A stretch of 64,000 nucleotides of DNA from Hominimerdicola alba 8. Lineage in GTDB: Bacteria; Bacillota; Clostridia; Oscillospirales; Ruminococcaceae. The notes under the pieces are model-generated. The model did not search any database. It saw nothing but the letters and a program-made list of their open reading frames with translations, and was not told the origin of the DNA. The translations under genes were made by a program, and so were the position numbers. The stretch covers positions 25,357 through 89,356 of the forward strand of contig NZ_ADKM02000080.1 of assembly GCF_000178155.2 (NCBI RefSeq). Reading direction: 5' to 3'. Shown here piece after piece: positions 16,760 to 25,774 of the stretch (positions within the stretch are counted from its first letter, which is position 1; each line of letters begins with the position of its first letter).

Positions 16760-17773
16760 TTATTTGAATGCTTTTTTCATGCCCTCGACTGCTTCTATGA
16801 CCCTGTCGCACCATGCGTCAAATTCGGGGTCATCATGCTGATATTCGGGGTGTGCCAGCACGTATTCGACAGTGCGGCGTATACCCTCGCGGGCGGTGAC
16901 GGTACATTTGAAGTCAGGCACGAGCGCCTTGACTTTTGAGTTGTCGAACACGACCGAGTTCGACTTGTCACCGATAAGACTGCCCACAAAATCGTAGCCG
17001 CTCATATCGGCAAGCGTCTGCGATGCAACGTGGTACGCTTTCAGCTGAACGCCCAGCGCCTCAGCGATATAGCCGTATATCTCGTTCCAGCTGACGCTTT
17101 CATCACTTGTTATGTGGAAGACCTCACCTATCGCTTTTGGGTTGCCGACCAGACCCGCATAAGCCTTAGCAAAGTCGCTGTTGTGGGTTATCGTCCACAG
17201 GGAAGTGCCGTCACCGTGTATTATGACGGGCTTGCCCTCTTTTATGCGCTTGACCACCTGCCAGCTCCCGCCGTCACCGTGTACCCCCAGCGGAACGCTT
17301 CGCTCGTCATAAGTGTGGCTGGGTCTGACTATCGTTACAGGGAAGCCCTTGTCCCTGTACAGACCCATCAGGTATTCTTCGCAGGCTTTCTTGTTGCGCG
17401 AGTACTCCCAGTAAGGGTTCTCCAGCGGCGTTTCCTCAGTTATCACATAGCCTTTCGGGGGCTTTTGGTAGGCTGATGCCGAACTGATGTAGATGAACTG
17501 CTTTGTCCTGCCGCCGAAAAGCCGATAGTCGCGTTCAAGCTGTTGTGGCACAAATCCGATGAACTCACCCACGCAGTCAAATTCAAGCCCGTCCAGCAGT
17601 TTTGCGGTCTTTTCCTCGTCGTTTATGTCGGTGGTGATGTACTTTATGTTCCCCGAAAGACCCTCGTTGCGCGAACCCCTGTTGAGCAGATAAAGTTCGT
17701 GACCCTCTTCGGCAAGGCGCTTTGTTATCGCCATGCTGATAGTGCCTGTGCCGCCGATAAACAGTATTTTCAT
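16760..17773 (-). CDS. NAD-dependent epimerase/dehydratase family protein
   Basis: 337 residues with an AAGGAGGAA ribosome site. It is an extended short-chain dehydrogenase: the nucleotide fold FIGGTGTISMAITKRL at the N-terminus, a serine strand YISSASAYQ near residue 100 and the catalytic YxxxK as YSRNKKACE near residue 128. It probably modifies a nucleotide sugar or related sugar; substrate specificity cannot be read. The previous gene on this strand is an iron alcohol dehydrogenase ending 12 bases upstream, so the two are co-transcribed. Confidence 0.85.
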   Translation of the reverse strand: MKILFIGGTGTISMAITKRLAEEGHELYLLNRGSRNEGLSGNIKYITTDINDEEKTAKLLDGLEFDCVGEFIGFVPQQLERDYRLFGGRTKQFIYISSASAYQKPPKGYVITEETPLENPYWEYSRNKKACEEYLMGLYRDKGFPVTIVRPSHTYDERSVPLGVHGDGGSWQVVKRIKEGKPVIIHGDGTSLWTITHNSDFAKAYAGLVGNPKAIGEVFHITSDESVSWNEIYGYIAEALGVQLKAYHVASQTLADMSGYDFVGSLIGDKSNSVVFDNSKVKALVPDFKCTVTAREGIRRTVEYVLAHPEYQHDDPEFDAWCDRVIEAVEGMKKAFK

Positions 17774-17785
17774 GGCGTTTCCTCC

Positions 17786-18964
17786 TTAAAGTTCAGCCTT
17801 GACAGCTATGCGGTATATCTCGGCAGCATCTTCAGATGACAGGTGAACGAAACCGCCTGTCCTGCCGTCGTCAACGCCCAGCTTTTCCACCAGTACGGGG
17901 ATATCCTCTTCCTTAGCGCCCAGTTCAGCGAAGTTTATCGGCATGCCGATGCTGTGCAGGAAAGTCCTGAAACGGCGGATACCCTCGCGGGCAGTCTTTT
18001 CGGGGTCAGTGAAATCCATATCCACCCCGAACACCCTTGTCGCCATCTGACAGAAGCGCATTACATCGTGCTTGCAGACAAACTCCATCCACGCGGGCAT
18101 TATCACAGCCAGTCCTGCACCGTGAGCGCAGTCATAAAGACCCGAAAGTTCGTGTTCCAGCCCGTGACTGTTCCAGTCCTGTTCTCTGCCAACGCCGACT
18201 ATATTGTTGTGTGCCACCATGCCTGCCCACATTATATTTGCGCGTGCATCATAGTTTTTGGGGTCAGCGATGACGCGGGGAGTTTCCCTCAGCATGGTCA
18301 TCAGCACCGCTTCGCAAAGGCGGTCGGTTATCTCGACTTCCTTTGTGTTGGTGAAGTATCTCTCAAAAACGTGCGCCATTATGTCGGTAGCACCGCAGGC
18401 TGTCTGGTATGCGGGCAGTGTCATCGTAAGTTCGGGGTCAAGCACCGAAAATCTCGGTCTGAGTGCATCTGAGCCTGTCGCCCTTTTCAGCATACCCTCT
18501 TCTTTAGTGATGACCGAGTCGCCCGAACCCTCACTGCCTGCCGCAGATATGGTAACTACTACGCCGACAGGGAGCGCTTTCACGACTTTCTTGCCGCAGT
18601 AAAAGTCCCAGAAATCACCCTCATAAACAACGCCTGCCGCAATGCCTTTAGCCGAGTCGATGACCGAGCCGCCGCCCACAGCAAGGATAAAGTCGATGCC
18701 CTCGCGCCTGCAAAGTTCGATGCCCTCATACACCAGCGTGTCACGGGGATTTGGCTTTACGCCGCCAAGTTCAAAGTAAGCCACGCCCTCTTCTTCCAGT
18801 GACTTTTTCACCTTGTCCAGCAGACCGCTTTTAACTGCTGAGCCGCCGCCGAAATGTATCAGCACCCTGCTTCCGCCGTATTTCTTGACATACCTGCCTG
18901 TTTCGCATTCACGACCCCTGCCGAAAACGAACTCGGTAGGGCTGTAAAAGTTAAAATCATTCAT
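17786..18964 (-). CDS. iron-containing alcohol dehydrogenase (butanol dehydrogenase type)
   Basis: 392 residues with an AAAGGAG site before the ATG. It has the NAD(P)-binding motif GGGSVIDSAKGIA (about residues 96-108). Metal ligands lie in GATDIMAHVFERY (Asp, His) and in HGLEHELSGLYDCAHGAGLA (two His). The length and N-terminal FYSPTEFVFGRG fit NAD(P)H-dependent butanol dehydrogenases of the BdhA/YqhD group, which reduce aldehydes in fermentation. It is first gene of a two-gene operon with the epimerase. The real substrate could be another aldehyde. Confidence 0.9.
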   Translation of the reverse strand: MNDFNFYSPTEFVFGRGRECETGRYVKKYGGSRVLIHFGGGSAVKSGLLDKVKKSLEEEGVAYFELGGVKPNPRDTLVYEGIELCRREGIDFILAVGGGSVIDSAKGIAAGVVYEGDFWDFYCGKKVVKALPVGVVVTISAAGSEGSGDSVITKEEGMLKRATGSDALRPRFSVLDPELTMTLPAYQTACGATDIMAHVFERYFTNTKEVEITDRLCEAVLMTMLRETPRVIADPKNYDARANIMWAGMVAHNNIVGVGREQDWNSHGLEHELSGLYDCAHGAGLAVIMPAWMEFVCKHDVMRFCQMATRVFGVDMDFTDPEKTAREGIRRFRTFLHSIGMPINFAELGAKEEDIPVLVEKLGVDDGRTGGFVHLSSEDAAEIYRIAVKAEL

Positions 18965-19172
18965 TTTTATAACTCCTTTCAGTATGGGAAATGTTAAACA
19001 CCTTATAGAAAATATCAGCCTGTCGGTGAACTTGTTTATCGCTTATAAAATGCCTGTTTCCGCATTTATCTCAAAGCCTGACGACCGCCGTATTTTAGAT
19101 GATTATAACACACACTTTCGGAAAAGTCAAGTACAAAAGCAAACATATATTTAGCAGATAACAGCATTATGC

Positions 19173-19203
19173 AAAAAGACCCGCTCTGTCGGAACGGGTC
19201 TTT
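19173..19203 (-). terminator. terminator of the large lipoprotein peptidase gene
   Basis: Arms AAAGACCC (19175-19182) and GGGTCTTT (19196-19203), extended by CG pairs. The T run is on the minus strand. Confidence 0.88.
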
Positions 19204-19213
19204 GATATAGCTT

Positions 19214-22200
19214 TTATTTCTCAGCAAAAACAGTTATCTCGGTCGAACCGTCGATACTTGTCAGCTTTTTGCCGTCGGTCTTGAAGTAGCTGTTCTTAGA
19301 GTCAACGACCAGCTTCTTTACCTTGTATCCTGTGAACGCATAGCCGCGTACACGCTTGACGTTTGCACCTATCTTCAGCTCAGGCAGTTCAACGGTCGCC
19401 TTGTGGAGAAGTCCCGCGCCGAATGCGCTTGTGCCGATATATTCCAGAGCGTCAGGCAGTGTCAGTTCGCTGAAACCGATGCAGTCCCGGAATGCGAAAT
19501 CGCCTATCTTCTTGACAGACTTTGCAAAGGTTATCTTAGTCAGACCCTTGCCCTCATCATCTAATCCAAGACCAAGACCCGGATCAAAGCTGCCCACGAA
19601 AGCGTAAGCGCCTATTTCCTCAACGCCGTCGGGTATTGTGAACTCAGTTCTGCTCTGACCTGTGAATGCTATCAGCTTCTTCATGTCAGCGGTATACAGA
19701 ACGTTGTCCTTAGCGGTGTATACCTTGTTATCCTTTGAAACTGTCAGCTTGTCGAGTTTTGCGCAGTTGGAGAATGCCGCAGGGTCGATGACAGTCACGC
19801 TTGCAGGTATCTCTATCTCCTTTATCGCTGTTGAACTGAATGCGAAACTGCCGATGCTCTCCAGCTTTTCAGGCAGAACTACGGTTTCCAGTGCTGAAGC
19901 GTAGCTGAACATGTTTTCGGGGATAAATCTGAGGTTCTTTGGAAGTGTGACCTTAGTCAGTCTGCGCTGTCCCTGATTTGAGAGCCTGCCCATAGTTTCA
20001 ACGCTGTCGGGGAAGATCAGTTCAGTCGGGTCGGAATCGTCAAATGCGTTGGTGCGTACTACAGTCACAGCCTTGCCGCCGACTTTTGCAGGTACTTCGA
20101 TCTTGCCGTCTTTATCCTTATTCTTGCTCTCATACTTCACCAGTTCGGCATGGTCGCCTACTATCGCGAATTTCAGTACGCCGTTATCGGTCTTTTCTTC
20201 GGTCAGCTTGTCGAGTGTGCTGTCCTTGAACTCGAAAGAGCCGATATTTGAGCAGTACTCCTTGCCGTCAAGGGTGAATATGCTCATCTGTACCGCATAT
20301 TCTGCGGGCATCTCGGAGAAGTGGAAAGCCTTGACATCAAAACTCTCGCCAACCGCCATGAACTCGCCGCCGTAAACAGTAGCTTCAAGTTCGCTGTAGT
20401 GCTTGCGAGGTGTCTTTTCATTGGGTTCAAATCCGCTGAACGGGCTGGAGAAACTCATCCACTCGCTCAGGTCTATCTCGTCCTTAGAAGCCACAGGCAG
20501 ACCGCCCGAAGTGGTGTTGTTGCTTGTAAGACCTGTGATGGAAGCAGTGCCCTTGCTGTCAACACTGCTCTCTATCACGACATTCATTCTTTCGTCAGAA
20601 AGTTCCTGATCTGCGCAGAGCACACCTGCTGAACGGTAATTGCCGTTACCCATGAACTTTGTCAGACAGCTTATGGGTTCAGCCTGCTTGTCGGAAACTA
20701 CGCCGATGCTCACGGGGTCGAGATCCATCTTGACTATGCCGTTCTTGTCCACCTCAGCGGGAACATAGAGCAGTCTTGGCGCCCATGCCTTTTCCTTGCC
20801 CTCAAAGCCGACATTTGTCAGGATAGTGAAGTAAACGCCGCGCATTTCCTTCATCTGTTCGTCGGTCAGCTGTGCGTAAGCATAGCCGTCGTCCTTGTAC
20901 TTCTTGTTTGAGGATTTGCCGCCTTTTGGTACGACCTCGATATCCAGTTCATCATAAATGCTCTTTTCGGTCGGCTTGCTGCTGTCGGGCTTGCTTGAAT
21001 CATCAGCCTTAGAACTGCTGTCTTCCTTTTTGCTTGAAGACTCAGCCTTAGAACTGCTCTCTTCCTTCTTGCTCGAAGACTCAGCCTTAGAACTGCTCTC
21101 TTCCTTTTTGCTCGAAGACTCAGCCTTAGAACTGCTCTCTTCCTTCTTGCTCGAAGACTCAGCCTTAGAACTGCTCTCTTCCTTCTTGCTTGAAGACTCA
21201 GCCTTAGAACTGTTCTCTTCTTTTTTGCTTGAAGATTCAGCCTTAGAACTGCTCTCCTCAGGCTTGCTTGAAGAACTGTCGGGCTTGCTACCGCCCTCAG
21301 CGGGATAGAGTGCTTCCATCAGCGCTTTATAATCGTTGTCGATAGGGTCGGTGGTTATAAGGTCATAGCCGCCTATACTGTATAGTATCTTGGAAGCATT
21401 ATAATCAGCCGCGCTGTTAGTCAGCGGAAAGTATACAGAAAGACCGCAGGTGCCCTTAATGGTAGTCGAACCCTCGACCAGCATATCTCCCAGCGCCGAC
21501 TTCAGCTTCTTTGTTTCGCCCGAATATGCGCCCGAAAGTGAGTCTGCCATAGTTGCGAGGTCGGCAAGGTCGTAGCCGCTGTAGCTGTATGCGCCGTCAA
21601 GGAACTTCTTGTAGTTTGCAGCATCGCCATTATCTATCTCAGCTTTCATAGCCTTGCACACGCCGCCCATAGCCGATTTAACGCTGTCGGTCTTTGAAAG
21701 GTCGAACACGCCCAGTGTTGCAGACTTTATATAAGGGCTTATGCTTGGGTCGGAGAGGAAATCGAAGTAAGTCTTGACTATGCTGCTGCCGATATCCTTA
21801 GCCTTGCTGGTGCCCTTGACACCGCCGAGAAACTCATAGTTCCAGCCGCAGCCGGGTTCCGTGTCAGCCGAAGCCACAAGATAATCTGCGTATGGCTGAC
21901 ACATGTCAGCTATCTCCAGCGATGACATCAGGCAGGCATCAAAGCCGATGAATGCCAGCTTCTTGCTCTTGAACGGGCTTGCTTCAAGCGCCTTTTTCAT
22001 TTCAGACATAGTCAGCGAGTCACCGCCGCCTGTCTTTGCATCGGTATTGAGTTCGTCACTGCCGTAGCCTATTACAGGTCCGCCGCCGTGATCCCAGCAG
22101 ATCAGCGCGTAGTCATCAGCGGGGTACTTTTCGGGAACATCTTTGAGGAATGCGCTGAAAGTATCCGATTCGCCCATGTTCTTCCTGTCAGTTTCGTAGA

Positions 22201-22858
22201 TGTTTATACCTTTCTTGCCGTCAGCAGTCAGGTCAGCGCCGTTAGTCTTATATTCGATATAAGCGTTCTTGCCTGTAGGGAAGCCGTTTAGCCACCATGT
22301 TTTTGCGCCGCCGCAGTACAGCACCAGGTTTACGTCCTTGTCATCGAGTCCGCTTTTTATCATTTCGAGGATATCCTGTGTGCCCGCCATGCTGTTCTGT
22401 TTGCTTTCAAGGTCAGAACCGACCATGTATACCATCAGGGTCAGCTTCTTCTTGTCCTCAGCCTTTTTGTCAGACCATTTTCTCGCCTTGACTTCTGCCG
22501 AAGCGCTTACGCGGGAATTTTCGCTGTTTTTGCTGTTAGCCGAAGACCTTGAGATATCTTTGAGCGATACCAGCTTCATGTTGTCTACCATGCCGTCCTG
22601 ACCGCCTGTCAGTTCAATGAACTGTGCAGTGGTGGTTTCATCATCGGTGACATCATCATCAGAAGATGTGGTATCTTCATCGGCAGGTTTTTCCTCCGCG
22701 CTGTCGTCAGACTTTTCCTCTTTGGCAGTCGTGGTGTTTGCAGTACTGCTGTCCGCTTCGGAAGTCTTGTCGTCAGCAGGCTTTTCACCGCATCCTGCCA
22801 TCATCGATGCTGTCAGCATAAGTGCTGTCAGCGCACTGATAATTTTCTTTGTTTTCAT
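19214..22858 (-). CDS. lipoprotein clostripain-family (C11) peptidase with Ser-rich repeats and BspA-type LRRs
   Basis: 1214 residues. The signal ends in MMAGC (lipid Cys23), then an acidic Ser/Thr linker. Residues about 135-520 are a C11 clostripain-like peptidase: LTLMVYMVGSDLESKQ, the catalytic His in ICWDHGGGP and Cys in GFDACLMSSLEIAD. Residues about 528-619 are seven copies of a 13-residue Ser/Lys/Glu unit (SSSKAESSSKKEE). An unassigned domain (about 640-930) follows, then BspA-type leucine-rich repeats (about 939-1200; LPEKLESIGSFAFSSTAIKE type). It should be anchored on the cell surface, cutting after Arg or Lys and binding a partner or polymer through the LRRs. It is monocistronic, with its own promoter and terminator. 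Confidence 0.9.
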   Translation of the reverse strand: MKTKKIISALTALMLTASMMAGCGEKPADDKTSEADSSTANTTTAKEEKSDDSAEEKPADEDTTSSDDDVTDDETTTAQFIELTGGQDGMVDNMKLVSLKDISRSSANSKNSENSRVSASAEVKARKWSDKKAEDKKKLTLMVYMVGSDLESKQNSMAGTQDILEMIKSGLDDKDVNLVLYCGGAKTWWLNGFPTGKNAYIEYKTNGADLTADGKKGINIYETDRKNMGESDTFSAFLKDVPEKYPADDYALICWDHGGGPVIGYGSDELNTDAKTGGGDSLTMSEMKKALEASPFKSKKLAFIGFDACLMSSLEIADMCQPYADYLVASADTEPGCGWNYEFLGGVKGTSKAKDIGSSIVKTYFDFLSDPSISPYIKSATLGVFDLSKTDSVKSAMGGVCKAMKAEIDNGDAANYKKFLDGAYSYSGYDLADLATMADSLSGAYSGETKKLKSALGDMLVEGSTTIKGTCGLSVYFPLTNSAADYNASKILYSIGGYDLITTDPIDNDYKALMEALYPAEGGSKPDSSSSKPEESSSKAESSSKKEENSSKAESSSKKEESSSKAESSSKKEESSSKAESSSKKEESSSKAESSSKKEESSSKAESSSKKEDSSSKADDSSKPDSSKPTEKSIYDELDIEVVPKGGKSSNKKYKDDGYAYAQLTDEQMKEMRGVYFTILTNVGFEGKEKAWAPRLLYVPAEVDKNGIVKMDLDPVSIGVVSDKQAEPISCLTKFMGNGNYRSAGVLCADQELSDERMNVVIESSVDSKGTASITGLTSNNTTSGGLPVASKDEIDLSEWMSFSSPFSGFEPNEKTPRKHYSELEATVYGGEFMAVGESFDVKAFHFSEMPAEYAVQMSIFTLDGKEYCSNIGSFEFKDSTLDKLTEEKTDNGVLKFAIVGDHAELVKYESKNKDKDGKIEVPAKVGGKAVTVVRTNAFDDSDPTELIFPDSVETMGRLSNQGQRRLTKVTLPKNLRFIPENMFSYASALETVVLPEKLESIGSFAFSSTAIKEIEIPASVTVIDPAAFSNCAKLDKLTVSKDNKVYTAKDNVLYTADMKKLIAFTGQSRTEFTIPDGVEEIGAYAFVGSFDPGLGLGLDDEGKGLTKITFAKSVKKIGDFAFRDCIGFSELTLPDALEYIGTSAFGAGLLHKATVELPELKIGANVKRVRGYAFTGYKVKKLVVDSKNSYFKTDGKKLTSIDGSTEITVFAEK
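21002..21274 (-). repeat. seven tandem 39-base repeats inside the peptidase gene
   Basis: Seven exact-length 39-base units encode a 13-residue Ser/Lys/Glu linker. The middle units are nearly identical and the outer ones diverged, as expected from slippage or unequal recombination. The copy number is probably variable between strains. Confidence 0.9.
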
Positions 22859-22911
22859 TTTGCTCCTCCATGTTTGATTTGTGTAAAGATAAAATTAATT
22901 TACCGATTAAT

Positions 22912-22940
22912 ATTTTACCACATCATGAAGTATTTGTAAA
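22912..22940 (-). promoter_or_regulatory. promoter of the large lipoprotein peptidase gene
   Basis: On the minus strand, TTTACA (22940-22935), 17-base spacer, TAAAAT (22917-22912). A GGAGGAG ribosome site lies before the ATG at 22858. Confidence 0.6.
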
Positions 22941-23000
22941 GGTGTAAACTGACGCATTTTACCACCATTATACTGAGATTATTAAGCACTTTGATAAATT

Positions 23001-23034
23001 AAAAAACGAAAGCGCCCCCTGATATGGGAGCGCT
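23001..23034 (-). terminator. terminator after the 23070 gene
   Basis: AGCGC-CCC / GGG-AGCGCT hairpin followed on the minus strand by TTTCGTTTTTTAATT. Confidence 0.75.
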
Positions 23035-23069
23035 GTGAAAGCTGTGTGAAAGTTTGATATTGCGGCGTT

Positions 23070-24071
23070 TCAGTGCAGTATTATCATTCCTTTCCTGTCA
23101 CTGTCCACCAGTCCCGCAGATGTGCAGAGAGTGTCTGCGCTCACCGCTGTCAGGCTTCTGCCGTTCTGCCCGTAGAAGGGGTCACAGCAGTAGAATATAT
23201 TACCATATTCATCATCGGTATCATATCCGCAGACCAGCACGTACTGCGTATTTGTGGTGATGCCGTAGTAGTCGCTGTAGTCGTAATCAGCCACGCCCTC
23301 ATAGTACCTCACAGCCAGCATGACCCTTTTGCCGCTGTCTATCTGAGCCCTCAGCATTTCTTCGCTGACATCTTCCACCCTTTCAGCCACAAGGTCGCCG
23401 CCCGAATAGTCGTTTATCAGCTTGACGGGGTCATTCACAGCATCAAGGACTTCTTCCGCGCTGATAAGGTCAGCCTTGTCCCACTGACGAAGTTTCTGGC
23501 TGTTGACCAGTGCCGCCGCCGTTATGGGAGCGCTCTCCTTGCTTGAACAGGGGTAGGTGCCGCTGTACTCATCTTTCATAAGACAGTCACCTGCTGACGG
23601 CAGAATGGTCGCAGTCAGCACCTCAGTCAGGTCGTCTGCGGGTATATAGCCTGTCTGTGAAAGGTAGGATACTTCTATCTGCTTGTCCATGCCGAATTCC
23701 GAGATATCCAGCGCATCGTAAGATGTAAACAGTTCGCCTTCGGTAGCCGCCCCGATGTATCCGCCGTCCTTGTCAGTGACACCTGTGTCGGTGCTTACGC
23801 GGTAAAGATGCCCCTGCGGTATCTCTAAAGGCTCTTCTTCGACAGGAACTTCCGTCTGTGGGGGAGGGGACTGCGTTTGTTTCTGTGCGGCAGGCGCAGA
23901 CTGTGTATTTTGTTTTGTATCATCTTTTTTGCGTGTCTTTGGTGCTATGCCGTAAAAGATAACGCCTATCAGTATCACCGCACCGAGAATTATGCCCAGC
24001 GCAAATCTGGAAGCCTTAGCGATGTCGTTGCGGTTGTCGTTCATTATTTTTTTCAGTTCGTTCTTCATCAT
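23070..24071 (-). CDS. membrane-anchored protein, possible C39-like peptidase fold
   Basis: 333 residues; the ATG at 24071 overlaps the upstream stop (ATGA). A cytoplasmic head is followed by one membrane segment (about 27-47), then an extracytoplasmic part with a Gln/Pro linker and an SH3-like stretch (about 95-165). The C-terminal half has a Cys in PSAGDCLMKDEY, a later TNTQYVLVCGYDTDDE strand and FYCCDPFYG. This order is reminiscent of C39-type bacteriocin-processing or amidase-like folds, but a catalytic His is not certain. Co-transcribed with the lipoprotein gene upstream; a surface complex is likely. Confidence 0.65.
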   Translation of the reverse strand: MMKNELKKIMNDNRNDIAKASRFALGIILGAVILIGVIFYGIAPKTRKKDDTKQNTQSAPAAQKQTQSPPPQTEVPVEEEPLEIPQGHLYRVSTDTGVTDKDGGYIGAATEGELFTSYDALDISEFGMDKQIEVSYLSQTGYIPADDLTEVLTATILPSAGDCLMKDEYSGTYPCSSKESAPITAAALVNSQKLRQWDKADLISAEEVLDAVNDPVKLINDYSGGDLVAERVEDVSEEMLRAQIDSGKRVMLAVRYYEGVADYDYSDYYGITTNTQYVLVCGYDTDDEYGNIFYCCDPFYGQNGRSLTAVSADTLCTSAGLVDSDRKGMIILH

Positions 24072-25108
24072 TCTCCGACTTTCTGTTGTACCGCCTTGCC
24101 CAGCATCAGCGTACAGCCGTAATTATCACGCCAATACGGGTCGTGGAGTTCATATGCGTCCAGATACTTGTTGTAGCTTATATATGTAGACATGCTGTCG
24201 CCGCCGTCAGGCAGTTCAAGGTCGATGCCTGTGTCGGTCAGGGTATATTTCAGCCGCAGACCGCTTTTCAGCAGACCCTCGCCCTCAGTTTCATTGCCGT
24301 CATAGTCGTACCACTGTATGCTGACATAACCGTTCTCAAAGTCGAACACGGGGTAGTCGAGGTCGGTACGCAGTCTTTCATAGCTTGCCATGCCTTTGAG
24401 CATCACACGAGGTATCAGCCTTTCGCCTTCAGGTGAAGCCGCTCTCAGCGAATACAGTTCACTGTAGTCGAGCAGTTTTTTCCAGTCACACTGGGAAAGC
24501 AGGGTCACATCATAGTTCATGCCCATGATACACAGCGCGAGGTCATCACCGTCAAAATACATGCGCATGTGTGCATATTCTTCAAAAGGCGGTGACTGTG
24601 TGTTTATCGGATAAAAGGCTTCACAATAGCTGTCACAGTGCTGAACGCTGTTTATTACTCCTTTTTGGTCTGTGACTATTGCATGGAGATAGTATTTGTC
24701 CGCAGACATGTCATACGGCTTTTCTTCAACGCCGTATTCTGCCAGCACAGCTTCCTTGTTGTCATTGCCGTACATGCGTGCCCAGAAAGAGGGATATCTG
24801 TACCATTCACCGTCATCGTTATAGCTGTTCCAGAAAAAATATCCGTAAAGATAAGATTTTTCGCCCAGCATTTTTTCAAAAAAGTCAAAATCGCTGCCCA
24901 CGCAGAAATCTTTGTATACCAACGGTTTGCCGAGATCGGGTTCGGTGTCATCGTATTCGGTCTTTGGTTCTGAATAGACCACCTCAGCCACACTGTCATC
25001 ATATTCTCTCGGTATCGGTTTCAGCTTCTCTTCGGCGGTAGGTTTGATGGTACACCCGCCAAGCATCAACGCCGCCATTACAGCTGACAAAACTCTGTAT
25101 TTGCGCAA
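24068..25108 (-). CDS. lipoprotein of unknown function
   Basis: 346 residues with a TTG start at 25108, 7 bases after GGGGGAG. The signal peptide ends in MLGGC (lipid Cys about 19). The mature protein is rich in Asp, Glu, Tyr and Trp (for example FWNSYNDDGEWYRYPSFWAR) with no repeats or catalytic motif I recognise. It is translationally coupled to the anchored protein at 23070-24071, so the two probably act together on the outer face of the membrane. Confidence 0.75.
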   Translation of the reverse strand: MRKYRVLSAVMAALMLGGCTIKPTAEEKLKPIPREYDDSVAEVVYSEPKTEYDDTEPDLGKPLVYKDFCVGSDFDFFEKMLGEKSYLYGYFFWNSYNDDGEWYRYPSFWARMYGNDNKEAVLAEYGVEEKPYDMSADKYYLHAIVTDQKGVINSVQHCDSYCEAFYPINTQSPPFEEYAHMRMYFDGDDLALCIMGMNYDVTLLSQCDWKKLLDYSELYSLRAASPEGERLIPRVMLKGMASYERLRTDLDYPVFDFENGYVSIQWYDYDGNETEGEGLLKSGLRLKYTLTDTGIDLELPDGGDSMSTYISYNKYLDAYELHDPYWRDNYGCTLMLGKAVQQKVGE

Positions 25109-25339
25109 AAAGCACTCCCCCTTTCACAAAAAGTTCAGACTTACAGTTATTATACCATATTTTCATAAAAAGGTCAATCCCCGAACAGCGGTCAGGCGGT
25201 GAACGTATCTTCATAAAATGCAGTTTAAGTTCTGAAATTGACAATTGCTGGCATTTTTTTGCTTTTGCATCTACAGAAAAAATCGTTAAAGAGATGGTCA
25301 TAAATACGTTTTTTATGCGTTTTGCGGCGTGACATGCAG

Positions 25340-25368
25340 TTGACAGGGACTTTGTGTTATGTTATAAT
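25340..25368 (+). promoter_or_regulatory. promoter of the DUF4491 gene
   Basis: TTGACA (25340-25345), 17-base spacer, TATAAT (25363-25368): a near-perfect sigma-A promoter. Confidence 0.88.
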
Positions 25369-25410
25369 GGTTAGTGAACGCTAGTGGCAATAAATGGAGG
25401 AAGTAAAACA

Positions 25411-25698
25411 ATGAATTTTAAAGGCATAATTCTCGGTGTCATCACTTTTCTGATAATCGGGCTGTTCCACCCGATAGTCATAAAGGCAGAATACTATTTC
25501 TCTAAAAAAAGCCGGTATGTTTTTGCGGCAGCAGGGGGGATATCCCTGCTGATATCACTGCTTGCAGACAGCGATTTCCTCAGCTGTATTTTTGCTGTGT
25601 TGTCAACGACCTGTTTCTGGAGCATACATGAACTCTACGAGCAGGAGGAGCGTGTACGCAAGGGGTGGTTCCCGAAAAATCCGAACAGAAGATACTGA
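25411..25698 (+). CDS. DUF4491 small membrane protein
   Basis: 95 residues from the ATG at 25411, which follows GGAGGAAG; an upstream in-frame codon would read through that site. It has three membrane segments and the DUF4491 signatures GLFHPIVIKAEYYF near the start and SIHELYEQEERVRKGWFPKNP at the end. The family is common in gut Bacillota and its function is unknown. It is monocistronic, with a strong promoter and terminator. Confidence 0.88.
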   Translation: MNFKGIILGVITFLIIGLFHPIVIKAEYYFSKKSRYVFAAAGGISLLISLLADSDFLSCIFAVLSTTCFWSIHELYEQEERVRKGWFPKNPNRRY

Positions 25699-25701
25699 CG
25701 A

Positions 25702-25735
25702 AAAAAAGCACTGCCCGCGCGGACAGTGCTTTTTC
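25702..25735. terminator. bidirectional terminator
   Basis: AAAAAAGCACTG / CAGTGCTTTTT hairpin between DUF4491 and the convergent sugar ABC operon. Confidence 0.88.
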
Positions 25736-25774
25736 TTATACTGTTATGGTATCTGATATACTATAAATATAGCT

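Noticed and set aside
20958..21308. Plus-strand reading frame rich in Leu/Ser/Glu opposite the peptidase gene
   Set aside because: It is the antisense shadow of the seven 39-base repeats and has no ribosome site.
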